From contig NZ_JAPIVQ010000001.1 in the NCBI RefSeq assembly GCF_026239675.1, positions 682,001 to 746,000 of the forward strand: DNA of 64,000 bases, read 5' to 3'. The notes beneath the pieces are model-generated. The model did not search any database, was not told the origin of the DNA, and saw only the letters and a list, made by a program, of their open reading frames with translations. This stretch comes from Pedobacter sp. PLR. Its GTDB lineage: Bacteria; Bacteroidota; Bacteroidia; Sphingobacteriales; Sphingobacteriaceae. Within the stretch, counting starts at the first letter, position 1; each line of letters opens with the position of its first letter. Below are positions 26,949 through 36,500 of this stretch, piece after piece. A program made the translations under genes and the position numbers.

Positions 26949-26965
26949 CTAATTTAATGAAAAGG

Positions 26966-26996
26966 ATGGTCTGTAATTTACAGGCCATTTTTTTTT
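26966..26996 (+). terminator. Intrinsic terminator after the peptidase gene
   Basis: ATGGTCTGTAA (26966-26976) pairs with TTACAGGCCAT (26978-26988), with one G-T pair, followed by a run of nine T. It ends the three-gene unit 22217-26948. Confidence 0.85.
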
Positions 26997-27103
26997 ACTA
27001 AAGCACCTTATTTGGGATAATATCGTTAATATGGCGCAAATTTTGATAAGCGTTGCACATCTCTGTTATAACACCTATTATCTGAACACATCGATACACA
27101 TTA

Positions 27104-27913
27104 ATGGATAACCAAGCTGAAAATCCAGCCATTTTAAAAAAACAAGCCAGGCCACCTGGAAAAATCACCAGGATGTTCCTGACACTTTATGACGTATGTC
27201 AGTTCGTCACCCGGTTTTTCAAGGAAGGATTCCTTCCTCCTTACGAAGGAAGAGAATTAATGAGACAATGTTACGACATCGGCTATCGTTCTCTCGCCCT
27301 GATCTCCTTAACCGGATTCATTACCGGCATTGTATTCACAAAACAATCGAGGCCCTCCCTGGCAGAATTTGGTGCCACTTCCTGGTTGCCCTCTTTAGTC
27401 GGCATTGCCTTGCTCAGAACCCTTGCTCCCCTCCTGACCTCGCTCATTGCAGCAGGAAAAGTAGGTTCCAGTATTGGTGCAGAGCTAGGATCTATGCGCG
27501 TTACCGAACAGATCGACGCCATGGAAGTTTCAGCCACGAATCCTTTTAAATTTTTAGTGACCACCAGAGTGCTCGCAGCAACCATTACCATTCCTATCCT
27601 TACCTTTTACACCGCCATGGTGGGTATGTTAGGTGCGCTACTCAACGTTTCCTTATTTGAGGATACCAGTGCAAGGGCATTTTTTCAGGCTTCCTTAGAG
27701 CAGATTACCTTTTTAGACATCACCGCTTCAACAGTTAAAGCCATTATTTTTGGGTTTACTATTGGAATGGTCGGTTGCTATCAGGGCTATAACTCTTCCA
27801 AAGGAACTGAAGGTGTAGGTAAAGCGGCCAACTCGGCAGTAGTCATCGGAATGTTCCTCATCTTTATTGAAGAGGTGGTCTCCGTACAATTCTTTGGTTT
27901 ATTCAGAACTTGA
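27104..27913 (+). CDS. MlaE-type ABC permease for lipid transport
   Basis: The 269-residue inner-membrane permease belongs to the MlaE/YrbE family, which with an ATPase and MCE-domain proteins moves phospholipids or other lipids between inner and outer membranes. Five to six membrane helices are visible. The conserved cytoplasmic GSSIGAELGSMRVTEQIDAM (about residues 124-143) is the ATPase-coupling segment of the family, and TIGMVGCYQGYNSSKGTEGV near the C-terminus is equally typical. It is the first gene of an mlaE-F-D order operon, with the ATPase start 10 bp downstream. Confidence 0.93.
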   Translation: MDNQAENPAILKKQARPPGKITRMFLTLYDVCQFVTRFFKEGFLPPYEGRELMRQCYDIGYRSLALISLTGFITGIVFTKQSRPSLAEFGATSWLPSLVGIALLRTLAPLLTSLIAAGKVGSSIGAELGSMRVTEQIDAMEVSATNPFKFLVTTRVLAATITIPILTFYTAMVGMLGALLNVSLFEDTSARAFFQASLEQITFLDITASTVKAIIFGFTIGMVGCYQGYNSSKGTEGVGKAANSAVVIGMFLIFIEEVVSVQFFGLFRT

Positions 27914-27923
27914 TCTTAAAATA

Positions 27924-28697
27924 ATGGAACAAAAGAAACCCACAGATATGGATCAGGAGAAAGTAATAGAGATCAAAGGACTATACAAGTCTTTTGGGAC
28001 CTATGATGTGCTGAAAGGCGTGGATCTGGATCTACATAAAAGAGAAAACTTAGTGGTTCTTGGGAAATCAGGAACAGGAAAATCAGTGTTGATCAAGATT
28101 ATTGTCGGCCTCCTTACTCCCGATCTGGGCGCAGTAAAGGTACTCGGTCAGCTGGTAGATGAAATCAGTTACAAAGAACTTTTGGCCTTACGGTTAAAAG
28201 TCGGTTTCTCTTTTCAAAACAGCGCACTATACGACAGTATGACGGTGAGACAAAATCTGGAATTCCCTTTAGTTAGAAACCAGAGAAACCTCACCAAAGG
28301 AGAAGTCAATATTGCAGTAGAGCGCGTGCTCGATGCCGTTGGCTTACTTCAAACCATCAACCAAATGCCATCAGAGCTTTCCGGTGGACAAAGAAAAAGG
28401 GTGGGCATCGCCAGAACATTAATCCTTCAACCGGAAGTGATGTTATATGATGAGCCTACCGCGGGATTAGATCCCATCACCTGCTTAGAGATCAATAACC
28501 TGATCAATGAGGTACAGGAACGTTTCCACACCAGCTCTATCGTCATCACGCATGATCTTACCTGCGCAAAAGCAGTAGGTAACCGGGTGGCCATGTTACT
28601 TGACGGCAAATTTGAACGTCAGGGGACTTTTGATGAGGTATTCAATACCGATGATGAACGGGTAAAACCATTTTACGAATATAATTTTATACAATAA
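27924..28697 (+). CDS. MlaF-type ABC ATPase for lipid transport
   Basis: I choose the ATG at 27924 (257 residues, MEQKKPTDMD) over an earlier non-ATG start lying inside the permease gene. Walker A is GKSGTGKS (47-54), the signature is ELSGGQRKRVGIART, Walker B VMLYDEPTAGLDP and the H-loop VITHDL. The Q-loop sits in FSFQNSALYDSMTV, a form shared by MlaF proteins. It powers lipid movement through the MlaE-type permease, together with the MCE protein encoded four bases downstream. Confidence 0.94.
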   Translation: MEQKKPTDMDQEKVIEIKGLYKSFGTYDVLKGVDLDLHKRENLVVLGKSGTGKSVLIKIIVGLLTPDLGAVKVLGQLVDEISYKELLALRLKVGFSFQNSALYDSMTVRQNLEFPLVRNQRNLTKGEVNIAVERVLDAVGLLQTINQMPSELSGGQRKRVGIARTLILQPEVMLYDEPTAGLDPITCLEINNLINEVQERFHTSSIVITHDLTCAKAVGNRVAMLLDGKFERQGTFDEVFNTDDERVKPFYEYNFIQ

Positions 28698-28701
28698 CAA
28701 T

Positions 28702-29697
28702 ATGCAGGTAACAGACACGCGTCGCAAAGTAACAGTAGGGCTATTCGTATTCCTTGGACTACTCATTTTTGTATTAGGAGTTTTTACGTTGGGAGGCCAG
28801 AAAAAGACATTTGTAAAAAGCTTTACTGTTGATGTTGTTTTTAATGATATCCAGGGACTAAAAGCAGGAAACAATGTTTGGTTTTCAGGAGTTAAAGTTG
28901 GAACCATCAAAAAGATACAGTTCTTCGGAACTTCAGAGGTTCAGGTGTTTTTAAGCATTGAAGAAGAAGCCCATAAATACATTCATAAGGATGCAACAGC
29001 GACCATCAGCTCTGACGGTTTGATCGGTAATAAAATCATTGTGGTGACTGGTGGCACGCCTAAATTCCCATTTGTGGAAGAGGGAGACCGCTTAAAAGCC
29101 AGCAATGCACTTTCTACGGATGACATCATGAAAACTTTCCAGGTGAACAATAAAAACCTGGTTGATGTGACTTCAGACTTTAAAATTCTTGCCAAAAACC
29201 TGGTGGAAGGAAAAGGCGCTGCCGGTGCTTTATTGGCAGATCAGCAGATTGCGGATAACTTTAAAGCCATCGTACAGAACTTAAAAGTAACCACAGAAGC
29301 TGCCAATAAAATGGCTTTGGATTTGAATACTTTCACCAGAAAGATGAATACTAAAGGCGGATTGGCAGATAAGATGATGACTGATACCATGGTATTTTCA
29401 CAATTGCAGGCATCGGTTAATGAATTAAAGAAAACAGCAAGTTCTGCTGCGGCATTAACTGACAATCTGAATAAAGCAAGTTCAAAATTAAATCAATCTG
29501 ATAATGCAGCTGGCTTGTTATTAAACGACCAGAAAGCAGCAGAGCAGATCAAGGTAATTATGCAAAACCTGGAAGGCAGCAGCAAAAAACTAGATCAGAA
29601 TATGGAAGCCCTGCAACATAACTTTTTGTTGAGAGGCTTCTTTAAGAAAAAAGCGAAAGCAGAGGCTGAGGCAGCAAAAACGACTGTACAACCTTAA
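28702..29697 (+). CDS. MlaD/MCE domain protein
   Basis: The 331-residue protein has one N-terminal membrane helix (about residues 10-30) and then an MCE domain (about 40-120) with FNDIQGLKAGNNVWFSGVKV and ISSDGLIGNKIIVVTGG, the core of the MCE fold. The rest (about 140-310) is a long alpha-helical, partly coiled-coil region rich in Lys, Asn and Ala, which in MCE proteins forms a tunnel or needle across the periplasm. It is anchored to the inner membrane and binds lipid for the MlaE/MlaF transporter. No MlaC- or MlaA-like gene follows, which is usual in Bacteroidota. A strong terminator ends the operon. Confidence 0.93.
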   Translation: MQVTDTRRKVTVGLFVFLGLLIFVLGVFTLGGQKKTFVKSFTVDVVFNDIQGLKAGNNVWFSGVKVGTIKKIQFFGTSEVQVFLSIEEEAHKYIHKDATATISSDGLIGNKIIVVTGGTPKFPFVEEGDRLKASNALSTDDIMKTFQVNNKNLVDVTSDFKILAKNLVEGKGAAGALLADQQIADNFKAIVQNLKVTTEAANKMALDLNTFTRKMNTKGGLADKMMTDTMVFSQLQASVNELKKTASSAAALTDNLNKASSKLNQSDNAAGLLLNDQKAAEQIKVIMQNLEGSSKKLDQNMEALQHNFLLRGFFKKKAKAEAEAAKTTVQP

Positions 29698-29715
29698 TAT
29701 TTCTTTGTCCTTATT

Positions 29716-29766
29716 AAAAAGAGCTGTCCCGTATGTTTTCGAACATCCGGGACAGCTCTTTTTTTG
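29716..29766. terminator. Intrinsic terminator of the Mla operon
   Basis: A long stem, GAGCTGTCCCG (29721-29731) with CGGGACAGCTC (29748-29758), is extended inward by ATGTT/AACAT around a TTCG loop with one mismatch. It is flanked by A5 and T7. The core GAGCTGTC/GACAGCTC is the same as in the alaS terminator. Confidence 0.9.
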
Positions 29767-29837
29767 TAAAAGGTAAAACTATTAGGAAGGAACGTTGTTT
29801 TTAAGGTGAAGCAATTAATCATTAAAATATATACCAT

Positions 29838-30035
29838 ATGGGCCTACTAAAATCTCTACTTATCGGTGCCGCAGTTTTTGGGGCTGTAAAATATGCCACA
29901 AAAAAAGGTGCCAATGGAAAATCTCTTGTCGACGAACTGACAGAACAGGCTCCGGAATGGTTGGATAAAGCGAAAGAATTTGGAAACGACCTGAAGCAAC
30001 AGTACCGTGAAACGACAGATCCTTACAAAGAATAA
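29838..30035 (+). CDS. Small YtxH-like membrane-anchored protein
   Basis: This 65-residue protein begins with a hydrophobic segment LLKSLLIGAAVFGAVKYAT (about residues 3-21) and continues as a charged helix ending KEFGNDLKQQYRETTDPYKE. The layout matches the YtxH-like small proteins, which are anchored by one N-terminal helix with a soluble helical tail and are often stress-induced. The function is unknown. It stands alone between two terminators. Confidence 0.75.
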   Translation: MGLLKSLLIGAAVFGAVKYATKKGANGKSLVDELTEQAPEWLDKAKEFGNDLKQQYRETTDPYKE

Positions 30036-30090
30036 ACGCGAGCCTAAAAATTCTTACAAACGATAAACAGCCATAACTGTTCATTGAAGC

Positions 30091-30123
30091 AAATCCACTA
30101 CCACAAATAGTGGATTTTTCTTT
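30091..30123 (+). terminator. Intrinsic terminator after the YtxH-like gene
   Basis: AAATCCACTA (30091-30100) and TAGTGGATTT (30108-30117) are perfect 10-bp arms with a seven-base loop, followed by TTCTTTT. Confidence 0.82.
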
Positions 30124-30275
30124 TCCTGTCATTTGGGTAATTCATTTCTCCGCTTGAGTTGCCCATTTGGTCAGCTGGGTAAAATTCCTCAAATACTAAT
30201 CCGCCCGGTTTTCTATTTTTGCCTGAGCGACGAAACATACCGACTTCCTCCCCCCATTATAGCTGACATTTTATG

Positions 30276-30283
30276 TAATTTTG
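30276..30283 (+). promoter_or_regulatory. -7 promoter element for the LytS/LytTR pair
   Basis: TAATTTTG matches TAnnTTTG, 26 bp upstream of the kinase start codon. A second match, TATTTTTG, lies at 30214-30221. Otherwise the spacer 30124-30309 shows no gene. Confidence 0.5.
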
Positions 30284-30309
30284 CACCTTAAAATCACAAT
30301 AAAGGAAAT

Positions 30310-31404
30310 ATGGTGAAAACCCACACAATTCTTTCAAAACCATTAAACAGAAACCTTCGTTTCATTACGATTCCATTAATCTTTGTGGTGTTGAATTTAC
30401 TGTCTTACTTCCTCAATCCTTATAGTCCCTATTACAATCAATATTTTGACAGACCGGCCTTAGAAATCATCACTGATGCCAGTTTAACCCTCCTTTTTTG
30501 TGTACTGATCTTTGAGTTGAGCGTATTCAATTCTTCCATACTGGATAAAGTAATCCCCTGGACAGAGCGCCCTTTCATGCGTTTCATTATACAATTGCTC
30601 ACCCAGATCGTTTTTGTCATCGTACTGATGATCCTGTTGTATTACATCGGCTCTCTGGTCTATACTTATAAAGAAAAACCCACTTTCGAAGAAGAGCTGA
30701 ACAGCATTCAATTCGTGTATGTCTGTGTCATTATGGGGATTCTCATCAGTGCCGTAACCACCGGAAACTTCCTGTTACAAAAATGGACCACGACCATGAT
30801 GGAAGCAACAGATCTGAAGCTAAAAACCGCAGAATTTAAAGAGATCGCCATGCAGGCCGAGCTACAATCGCTCAAGCTACAACTCGATCCCCATTTCATG
30901 TTTAATAATTTCAGCACCCTTTCTGAGCTGATTTCTGAAGATCAGTTAAAAGCAGAAGTTTTTCTCAGAAACTTGTCCAGAGTATACCGCTACATGATTG
31001 CGAATCTCAAAAAGAATATTGTATCCCTGGAAGAAGAACTCAAATTTGTAGATGCCTATTTATACCTCATCAGAATCCGTTATGGAGAAAATGTCATTGT
31101 TTCGGTAGACATCAACAATGACGACGACCGTGGTATCCCCCCCATTACCTTACAGCTGCTCATTGAAAACGCGATTAAACATAACGCAGCTACTAAAAGC
31201 AGTCCATTACTGATCGGGATTTACAATACGGATTCCCATATCGTAGTGAGTAATAACCTGCAAAGGATCAAATTATCCATTCCTTCCGCCCGAATCGGCT
31301 TACAAAATATACGCAGCAGGTATGCCCTTTTATCAGAAGACCTGCCCTTTGTTATAGAGAATGAGCATTCCTTTGCCGTTCATTTACCTTTACTTCCACT
31401 ATAG
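30310..31404 (+). CDS. LytS-type sensor histidine kinase
   Basis: The 364-residue protein has four membrane helices (about 20-38, 55-73, 92-116 and 133-155) with little periplasmic sequence, then a linker helix, a His_kinase domain with H195 in LDPHFMFNNFSTLSELI, and a HATPase domain with LLIENAIKHN. These kinases pair with LytTR regulators, and the regulator gene follows 10 bp downstream, so this is a complete two-component pair. The signal is unknown. Its position just upstream of the RND operon makes control of that operon plausible but unproven. Confidence 0.94.
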   Translation: MVKTHTILSKPLNRNLRFITIPLIFVVLNLLSYFLNPYSPYYNQYFDRPALEIITDASLTLLFCVLIFELSVFNSSILDKVIPWTERPFMRFIIQLLTQIVFVIVLMILLYYIGSLVYTYKEKPTFEEELNSIQFVYVCVIMGILISAVTTGNFLLQKWTTTMMEATDLKLKTAEFKEIAMQAELQSLKLQLDPHFMFNNFSTLSELISEDQLKAEVFLRNLSRVYRYMIANLKKNIVSLEEELKFVDAYLYLIRIRYGENVIVSVDINNDDDRGIPPITLQLLIENAIKHNAATKSSPLLIGIYNTDSHIVVSNNLQRIKLSIPSARIGLQNIRSRYALLSEDLPFVIENEHSFAVHLPLLPL

Positions 31405-31414
31405 TCCCTGAATT

Positions 31415-32173
31415 ATGAATATTCTAATCATCGAAGACGAACAACCCAATGCCAACAGACTCATCAAACTGCTCGCAGAGCTAAGGGAGGACGTCCATAT
31501 CATGGGGGTTTTGGCAAGTGTAGAAGAAAGTGTGAACTACCTGATTTCGCATCCCCAACCTGATCTGATCCTGATGGACATCCGGTTGGGAGATGGTTTA
31601 TGCTTTGAGATTTTCCCGAAAGTAACGATCAACTGCCCGGTAATTTTCACTACCGCTTATGATGAATATGCGCTTCGTGCTTTTAAAATTTACAGTCTGG
31701 CCTATTTACTGAAACCCGTCGAAAAGAACGAACTAAAGGAAGCATTGAGCATATACGACCATATTATACAGGAAGCAAATCCCAATAAAGCATTGGACCA
31801 ACTCGTAGATTATATCAAATCTAAGTCGGTCATTTACCGTTCCCGATTCCTGTTGCCTTATAAAGATGGTTATAAAACCATTCTGGCTTCTTCGATTGAT
31901 TACATTTACTCAGAGCATAAAATCACGCACCTCGTATTAGACGACCAGACGGATTTGATTGTCCCTTTCACAATGGACGAGCTGGAAGACCAGTTAGACC
32001 CGGTCTGTTTTTTCAGGGCCAACCGTCAGCACATGATTCATGTGAACAGTATTTTCTCTATCCATAACTATTTCAATGGCAAACTCAAAGTCATTCTGAA
32101 GAGTAAGAATGCGGGTGAGATCATCATTAGCAAGGAGAAATCCGGACAGTTTAAAGCCTGGCTGGACCGCTGA
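31415..32173 (+). CDS. LytTR family response regulator
   Basis: The 252-residue regulator has a receiver domain (2-118) with acidic residues E7, D8 and E9, phosphoacceptor D55 and the conserved lysine in LLKPVEKNE, and a C-terminal LytTR DNA-binding domain (about 150-250) with FFRANRQHMIHVNSIFSI. It is the partner of the kinase directly upstream. Unlike the LytTR regulator at 3038-3766, this one keeps its kinase. The RND efflux operon starts 169 bp downstream in the same direction. Confidence 0.94.
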   Translation: MNILIIEDEQPNANRLIKLLAELREDVHIMGVLASVEESVNYLISHPQPDLILMDIRLGDGLCFEIFPKVTINCPVIFTTAYDEYALRAFKIYSLAYLLKPVEKNELKEALSIYDHIIQEANPNKALDQLVDYIKSKSVIYRSRFLLPYKDGYKTILASSIDYIYSEHKITHLVLDDQTDLIVPFTMDELEDQLDPVCFFRANRQHMIHVNSIFSIHNYFNGKLKVILKSKNAGEIIISKEKSGQFKAWLDR

Positions 32174-32299
32174 TTTTATCTCTTTTTTATGCTAAGCCCT
32201 GATTTCAGCCTTAGCAATTTCGGTTATTGTTTTTCTACGTTTCAGCAACGAAAATATCCATTTCGGTCAATTAAAACCTGATCGCGCGAGGATAGATTT

Positions 32300-32314
32300 T
32301 ATGTTTGCAAACAT
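32300..32314 (+). promoter_or_regulatory. Promoter of the RND operon overlapped by a 14-bp palindrome
   Basis: TATGTTTG (32300-32307) matches TAnnTTTG, 35 bp upstream of the adaptor start. It is overlapped by the perfect palindrome ATGTTTGCAAACAT (32301-32314). A protein bound there would block the promoter, so this is a good repressor-site candidate. A symmetrical site is more typical of TetR- or MarR-type dimers than of LytTR proteins, which prefer direct repeats. Confidence 0.6.
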
Positions 32315-32341
32315 TTTAAATGAACATAAACCATAAAGAAG

Positions 32342-33529
32342 ATGTCTTTCCCCTCAAATCTCAAAAACAATACCCGATATTTCCTGCTATTGTCTCTGCT
32401 CATCCCTGCCTTAATATTATCCAGCTGTGGATCGAAAGCAGGACAGGAACAAGCAGCGGGCGGAACTCCACCACCAGCGCCGGAAATCCCGGTTATTACT
32501 GTTCTGGAGCAATCAGCAATTACGTTTAACGAATATAGCGCTGCCATTGAAGGCAAAGTCAATGTAGACATTCGCCCGCAGGTGGATGGTTACCTGGATA
32601 AAATCTTCGTGGATGAAGGTGCTTACGTGAAAGCTGGCCAGCCACTTTTCAAAATCAACGACCGTGTATATCAGGAACAGTTAAACACAGCCAATGCGGC
32701 TATGGAAGCTGCCAAAGCAAACTTGCGCAACGCTCAGATTGAAGTCAACAAAATCAAGCCACTGGTGCAGAACAAAGTAGTTTCTGAAGTACAATTGAGT
32801 ACCGCAGAAGCGAATTACAGTCAGGCACAAGCCGCTGTTTCACAGGCAAAATCAACCATTGCTTCGGCAAAGATCAATATCGGTTTTACCCTGATTAAAG
32901 CGCCGATCTCCGGCTTCATCGGTAAAATACCTAAAAGAGTGGGCAACCTGATCAGCAAAGGCGATCCGGAACCAATGACCACCTTGTCCGACACTAAAGA
33001 AGTGTATGCTTATTTCGCGATGTCTGAGCCTGCTTTCTTACAGTTCAATGCACAGGTTAAAGGGGCAAATATGGCTGAAAAGCTTAAAAAACTACCTCCG
33101 GTTTCCTTAATTCTTGCCGATGGAACAACCTATCCACACAAAGGAAGGATTCAGATTGTAGATGGTCAGTTCGACAAAAACACGGGTTCAATTAGCCTGA
33201 GAGCAATATTCCCTAATCCTCAGGGATTGTTACGTTCTGGAAATACCGGAAAAATCCGTTTAGAAGAGCAGCATGAACAAGTAGTGATGGTGCCTAAAGC
33301 GGCAACAATGGATGTGCAGGATAAGATTTTCGTCTATTTAGTAGGTCCGAAAAACAAGCTGGAACGCAGAGCGATCACGATTTCAGGAAAAAGCGGCAAC
33401 AATTACCTGATTGAAGATGGCCTTAAAAAAGGTGAAACCATTGTGTATTCAGGACTGGATGGTTTAGCGGAAGAGGCAGAGATTAAGCCGAAACCATTAA
33501 ATGCAGACAGTATTTACCGCGCCCAATAA
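32342..33529 (+). CDS. RND efflux periplasmic adaptor, AcrA/MexA type
   Basis: The 395-residue adaptor bridges the inner-membrane pump and the outer-membrane channel. It has a lipoprotein signal (LILSSCGSK, cysteine at about residue 29). The first lipoyl half is VDIRPQVDGYLDKIFVDEGA, the coiled-coil hairpin covers about 110-170, and the second lipoyl half is TLIKAPISGFIGKIPKRVGN. Beta-barrel and membrane-proximal domains follow. It is the first gene of a complete acrA-acrB-tolC order operon (24-bp gap to the pump). Here the adaptor is full-length, in contrast to the decapitated one at 3777-4673. Confidence 0.94.
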   Translation: MSFPSNLKNNTRYFLLLSLLIPALILSSCGSKAGQEQAAGGTPPPAPEIPVITVLEQSAITFNEYSAAIEGKVNVDIRPQVDGYLDKIFVDEGAYVKAGQPLFKINDRVYQEQLNTANAAMEAAKANLRNAQIEVNKIKPLVQNKVVSEVQLSTAEANYSQAQAAVSQAKSTIASAKINIGFTLIKAPISGFIGKIPKRVGNLISKGDPEPMTTLSDTKEVYAYFAMSEPAFLQFNAQVKGANMAEKLKKLPPVSLILADGTTYPHKGRIQIVDGQFDKNTGSISLRAIFPNPQGLLRSGNTGKIRLEEQHEQVVMVPKAATMDVQDKIFVYLVGPKNKLERRAITISGKSGNNYLIEDGLKKGETIVYSGLDGLAEEAEIKPKPLNADSIYRAQ

Positions 33530-33553
33530 TTTACCCCCTAAATTAAAAACAAC

Positions 33554-36500
33554 ATGTTACAATCTATTATAAGAAGGCCGGTATTGGCAACGGTGATCTC
33601 TGTCCTCCTGGTGCTCCTGGGGATCGTGGGACTTACCCGTTTGCCTATTACCCAGTTTCCCGACATTGCCCCTCCTACCATTTTCGTATCTGGTGTATAT
33701 CCGGGTGGAAACTCGGAGGCCGTAATCAGATCGGTCATTACTCCCCTGGAGGAATCCATCAATGGGGTGGAAAATATGGATTATATGAAATCTTCCGCCA
33801 GTAATGACGGTTCATTTTCCGTATCCATTGTCTTTAAACAAGGTACAGACCCTGATCAGGCCGCAGTAAACGTGCAAAACCGTGTGGCGCAGATCAACAG
33901 TCAGATGCCGCCGGAAGTGTTACAGGCAGGAATTAGCACCTCCAAACAGCAGAACAGCAATGTCATGTACTTCAACGTTTATAGTGAAGACCGTACAAAA
34001 TATGATGAGAAGTTCCTGCAAAATTACATCAAGATCAACCTTGTTCCCGAGTTAAAAAGGATTCAGGGTGTGGGTCAGGTCCAGATGTTTGGCTCCAAAG
34101 ATTACTCGATGCGTGTATGGTTAAATCCGCAGAAAATGTCGGCTAATAACTTAACACCAGGTGAGATTACCGCAGCTATTGCAGATCAGAGTTTAGAGAC
34201 CGCTCCGGGTAAATTCGGCGAAGAATCTAAAGAAGCAATCGAATATGTGGTAAAATATAAAGGTAAGTTAAACTTACCTGAGCAATATGAAAACCTGATC
34301 ATCAAATCCTCCGCGGATGGGGGTGTACTACGTTTAAAAGACGTAGCAAGGATTGAATTTGGTGCCGCAAGTTATTCCAGTGACACCAAAATGGATGGTA
34401 TGGATGCCGTTACTCTAGGGATTTTACAAGCCAGTGGATCAAATGCCAATGAGATTGAAATTGCAGTGCGTAAGTCCTTGATTAAAGCGGCTAAAGACTT
34501 CCCAAAAGGTATCAATTATGAAATCATTCAGAGTACTAAAGAAAGGCTGGATGAATCGATCAGTCAGGTAAAAACGACCTTAATTGAGGCCTTTATCCTG
34601 GTATTTATTGTGGTATTTATCTTCTTACAGGATTTCAGGTCTACCCTGATCCCCGCTATTGCCGTTCCGGTAGCAATTATTGGTACTTTCTTCTTTTTAC
34701 AACTGATTGGATTTACGGTCAACGTACTGACTTTATTTGCACTGGTATTAGCCATTGGTATTGTAGTCGATGATGCGATTGTGGTGGTGGAGGCCGTCCA
34801 TGCCAAAATGGAGGGCTCTGATTTAACTGCCAGAGAAGCGACTTACTCTGCTATGAGTGAGATCACCGGAGCAATTGTTTCAATTACCCTGGTGATGTCG
34901 GCGGTATTCCTGCCGATTGGCTTCATGGAGGGCTCTTCGGGGATCTTCTATAAGCAATTCGCCTTTACACTGGCTATCGCGATTCTGATTTCTGCGGTTA
35001 ACGCGCTTACTTTAAGTCCGGCTTTATGTGCCTTGTTCTTAAAGAACCCACACGCAGAAAAAGCAGGTAAGAAACAAGGTTTTTCTCAGCGCTTCTTCTC
35101 GGCTTTCAATACCTCATTTGATCGTATGACCAATAAATATATTGGTAGTCTGAAATGGCTGATTAAATTCAAATGGGTGAGTTTAGGCGGATTAGCAGTA
35201 GTGACCGGCTTAACGCTTTGGATGATGAACAATACGCCAAAAGGTTTTGTACCGATGGAGGATGATAGTTTCATGATTTACTCTTTAACCATGCCTTCAG
35301 GTACCGGTTTAGACCGCACCACGAAGTTCATCAAGAAGGTAGACTCTACTTTTAAATCTTTTGAGGCCGTGAAAACCACCACGAGTGTGTCTGGATTTAA
35401 CATCATGAGTAACTCTTCCAGTCCGGCTTACGGACTTGGTTTTATCAAGCTGAAAGCGCCAAAAGAAAGAGGTGAAGTTCAGAATATGGACGAAGTATTG
35501 GGTATGGTTAATGCAAAAATGGCCACGCTTAAAGAAGGAACAGTAAGTGTGTTCCGCATGCCTCCTGTTGCCGGATATGGTGCCATTGGTGGGGTAGAAT
35601 TTGTATTGCAGGACAGAACAGGTGGCGACCTGCAGAAATTCAGCCAGGTGGCTAACCAGATTGTTGGGGAGCTGTTCGGTGTGGATGGTGTTGCAGTGGC
35701 ATTTACCACTTTTAAAGCCGATTATCCGCAGTTTGAACTGGAAGTAAATGATGAGAAAGCCAAGCAACTGGGGGTAAGTGTAAAGGATTTACTGAGCACT
35801 ATCCAGGTGTATTACGGTGGTTCTCAGGCTTCCGACTTTAACCGTTTCGGTAAATATTACCGTGTCAATGTAAAAGCTGACGGTATTTTCAGAACAGATA
35901 AAGAATCGCTGAACATGGTATTTGTGAAAAATGCCAAAGGTGATATGGTCCCTGCAAGTGAGCTGGTATCCGTAAGAAAAGTATACGGACCGGAGTCTGT
36001 AGACCGTTACAATCTATTCAATTCCATCACCATCAATGCGATCGCCAAACCAGGGGTGAGCAATGGAAAGATCATGGAAGAAGTAGAGAAATTACTGGCA
36101 GAAAAGCTACCTAATGGCTATAGTTATGAATGGAACGGACTTTCCAGAGAAGAGAAATCTTCGGGATCACAAACCGTGTTTATTCTGGCATTGAGTTTAT
36201 TATTTGTGTACTTCCTGCTGGCCGCTCAATATGAGAGTTATATTTTACCATTTGCCGTGATGTTATCTATCCCTACTGGTCTTTTGGGTGTGTTTATCGC
36301 CATTAAGCTTGCTGGTATCGACAACAACATCTATGTACAGATCGGATTGATCATGCTGATCGGTTTACTCGCGAAAAATGCCATTCTGATCATTGAGTTT
36401 GCCTTACAACGTCGTAAAGAAGGTATGGACCTGATTGCAGCAGCATTAGAAGGCTCCAGACTACGTTTAAGGCCTATCCTGATGACTTCCCTGGCTTTCG

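Noticed and set aside
32191-32230. Terminator after the LytTR gene at 31415-32173
   Set aside because: A stem of GCTAAG/CTTAGC with inner CTGA/TCAG can form, but the T-run precedes the stem and does not follow it, so it is not a convincing plus-strand terminator.
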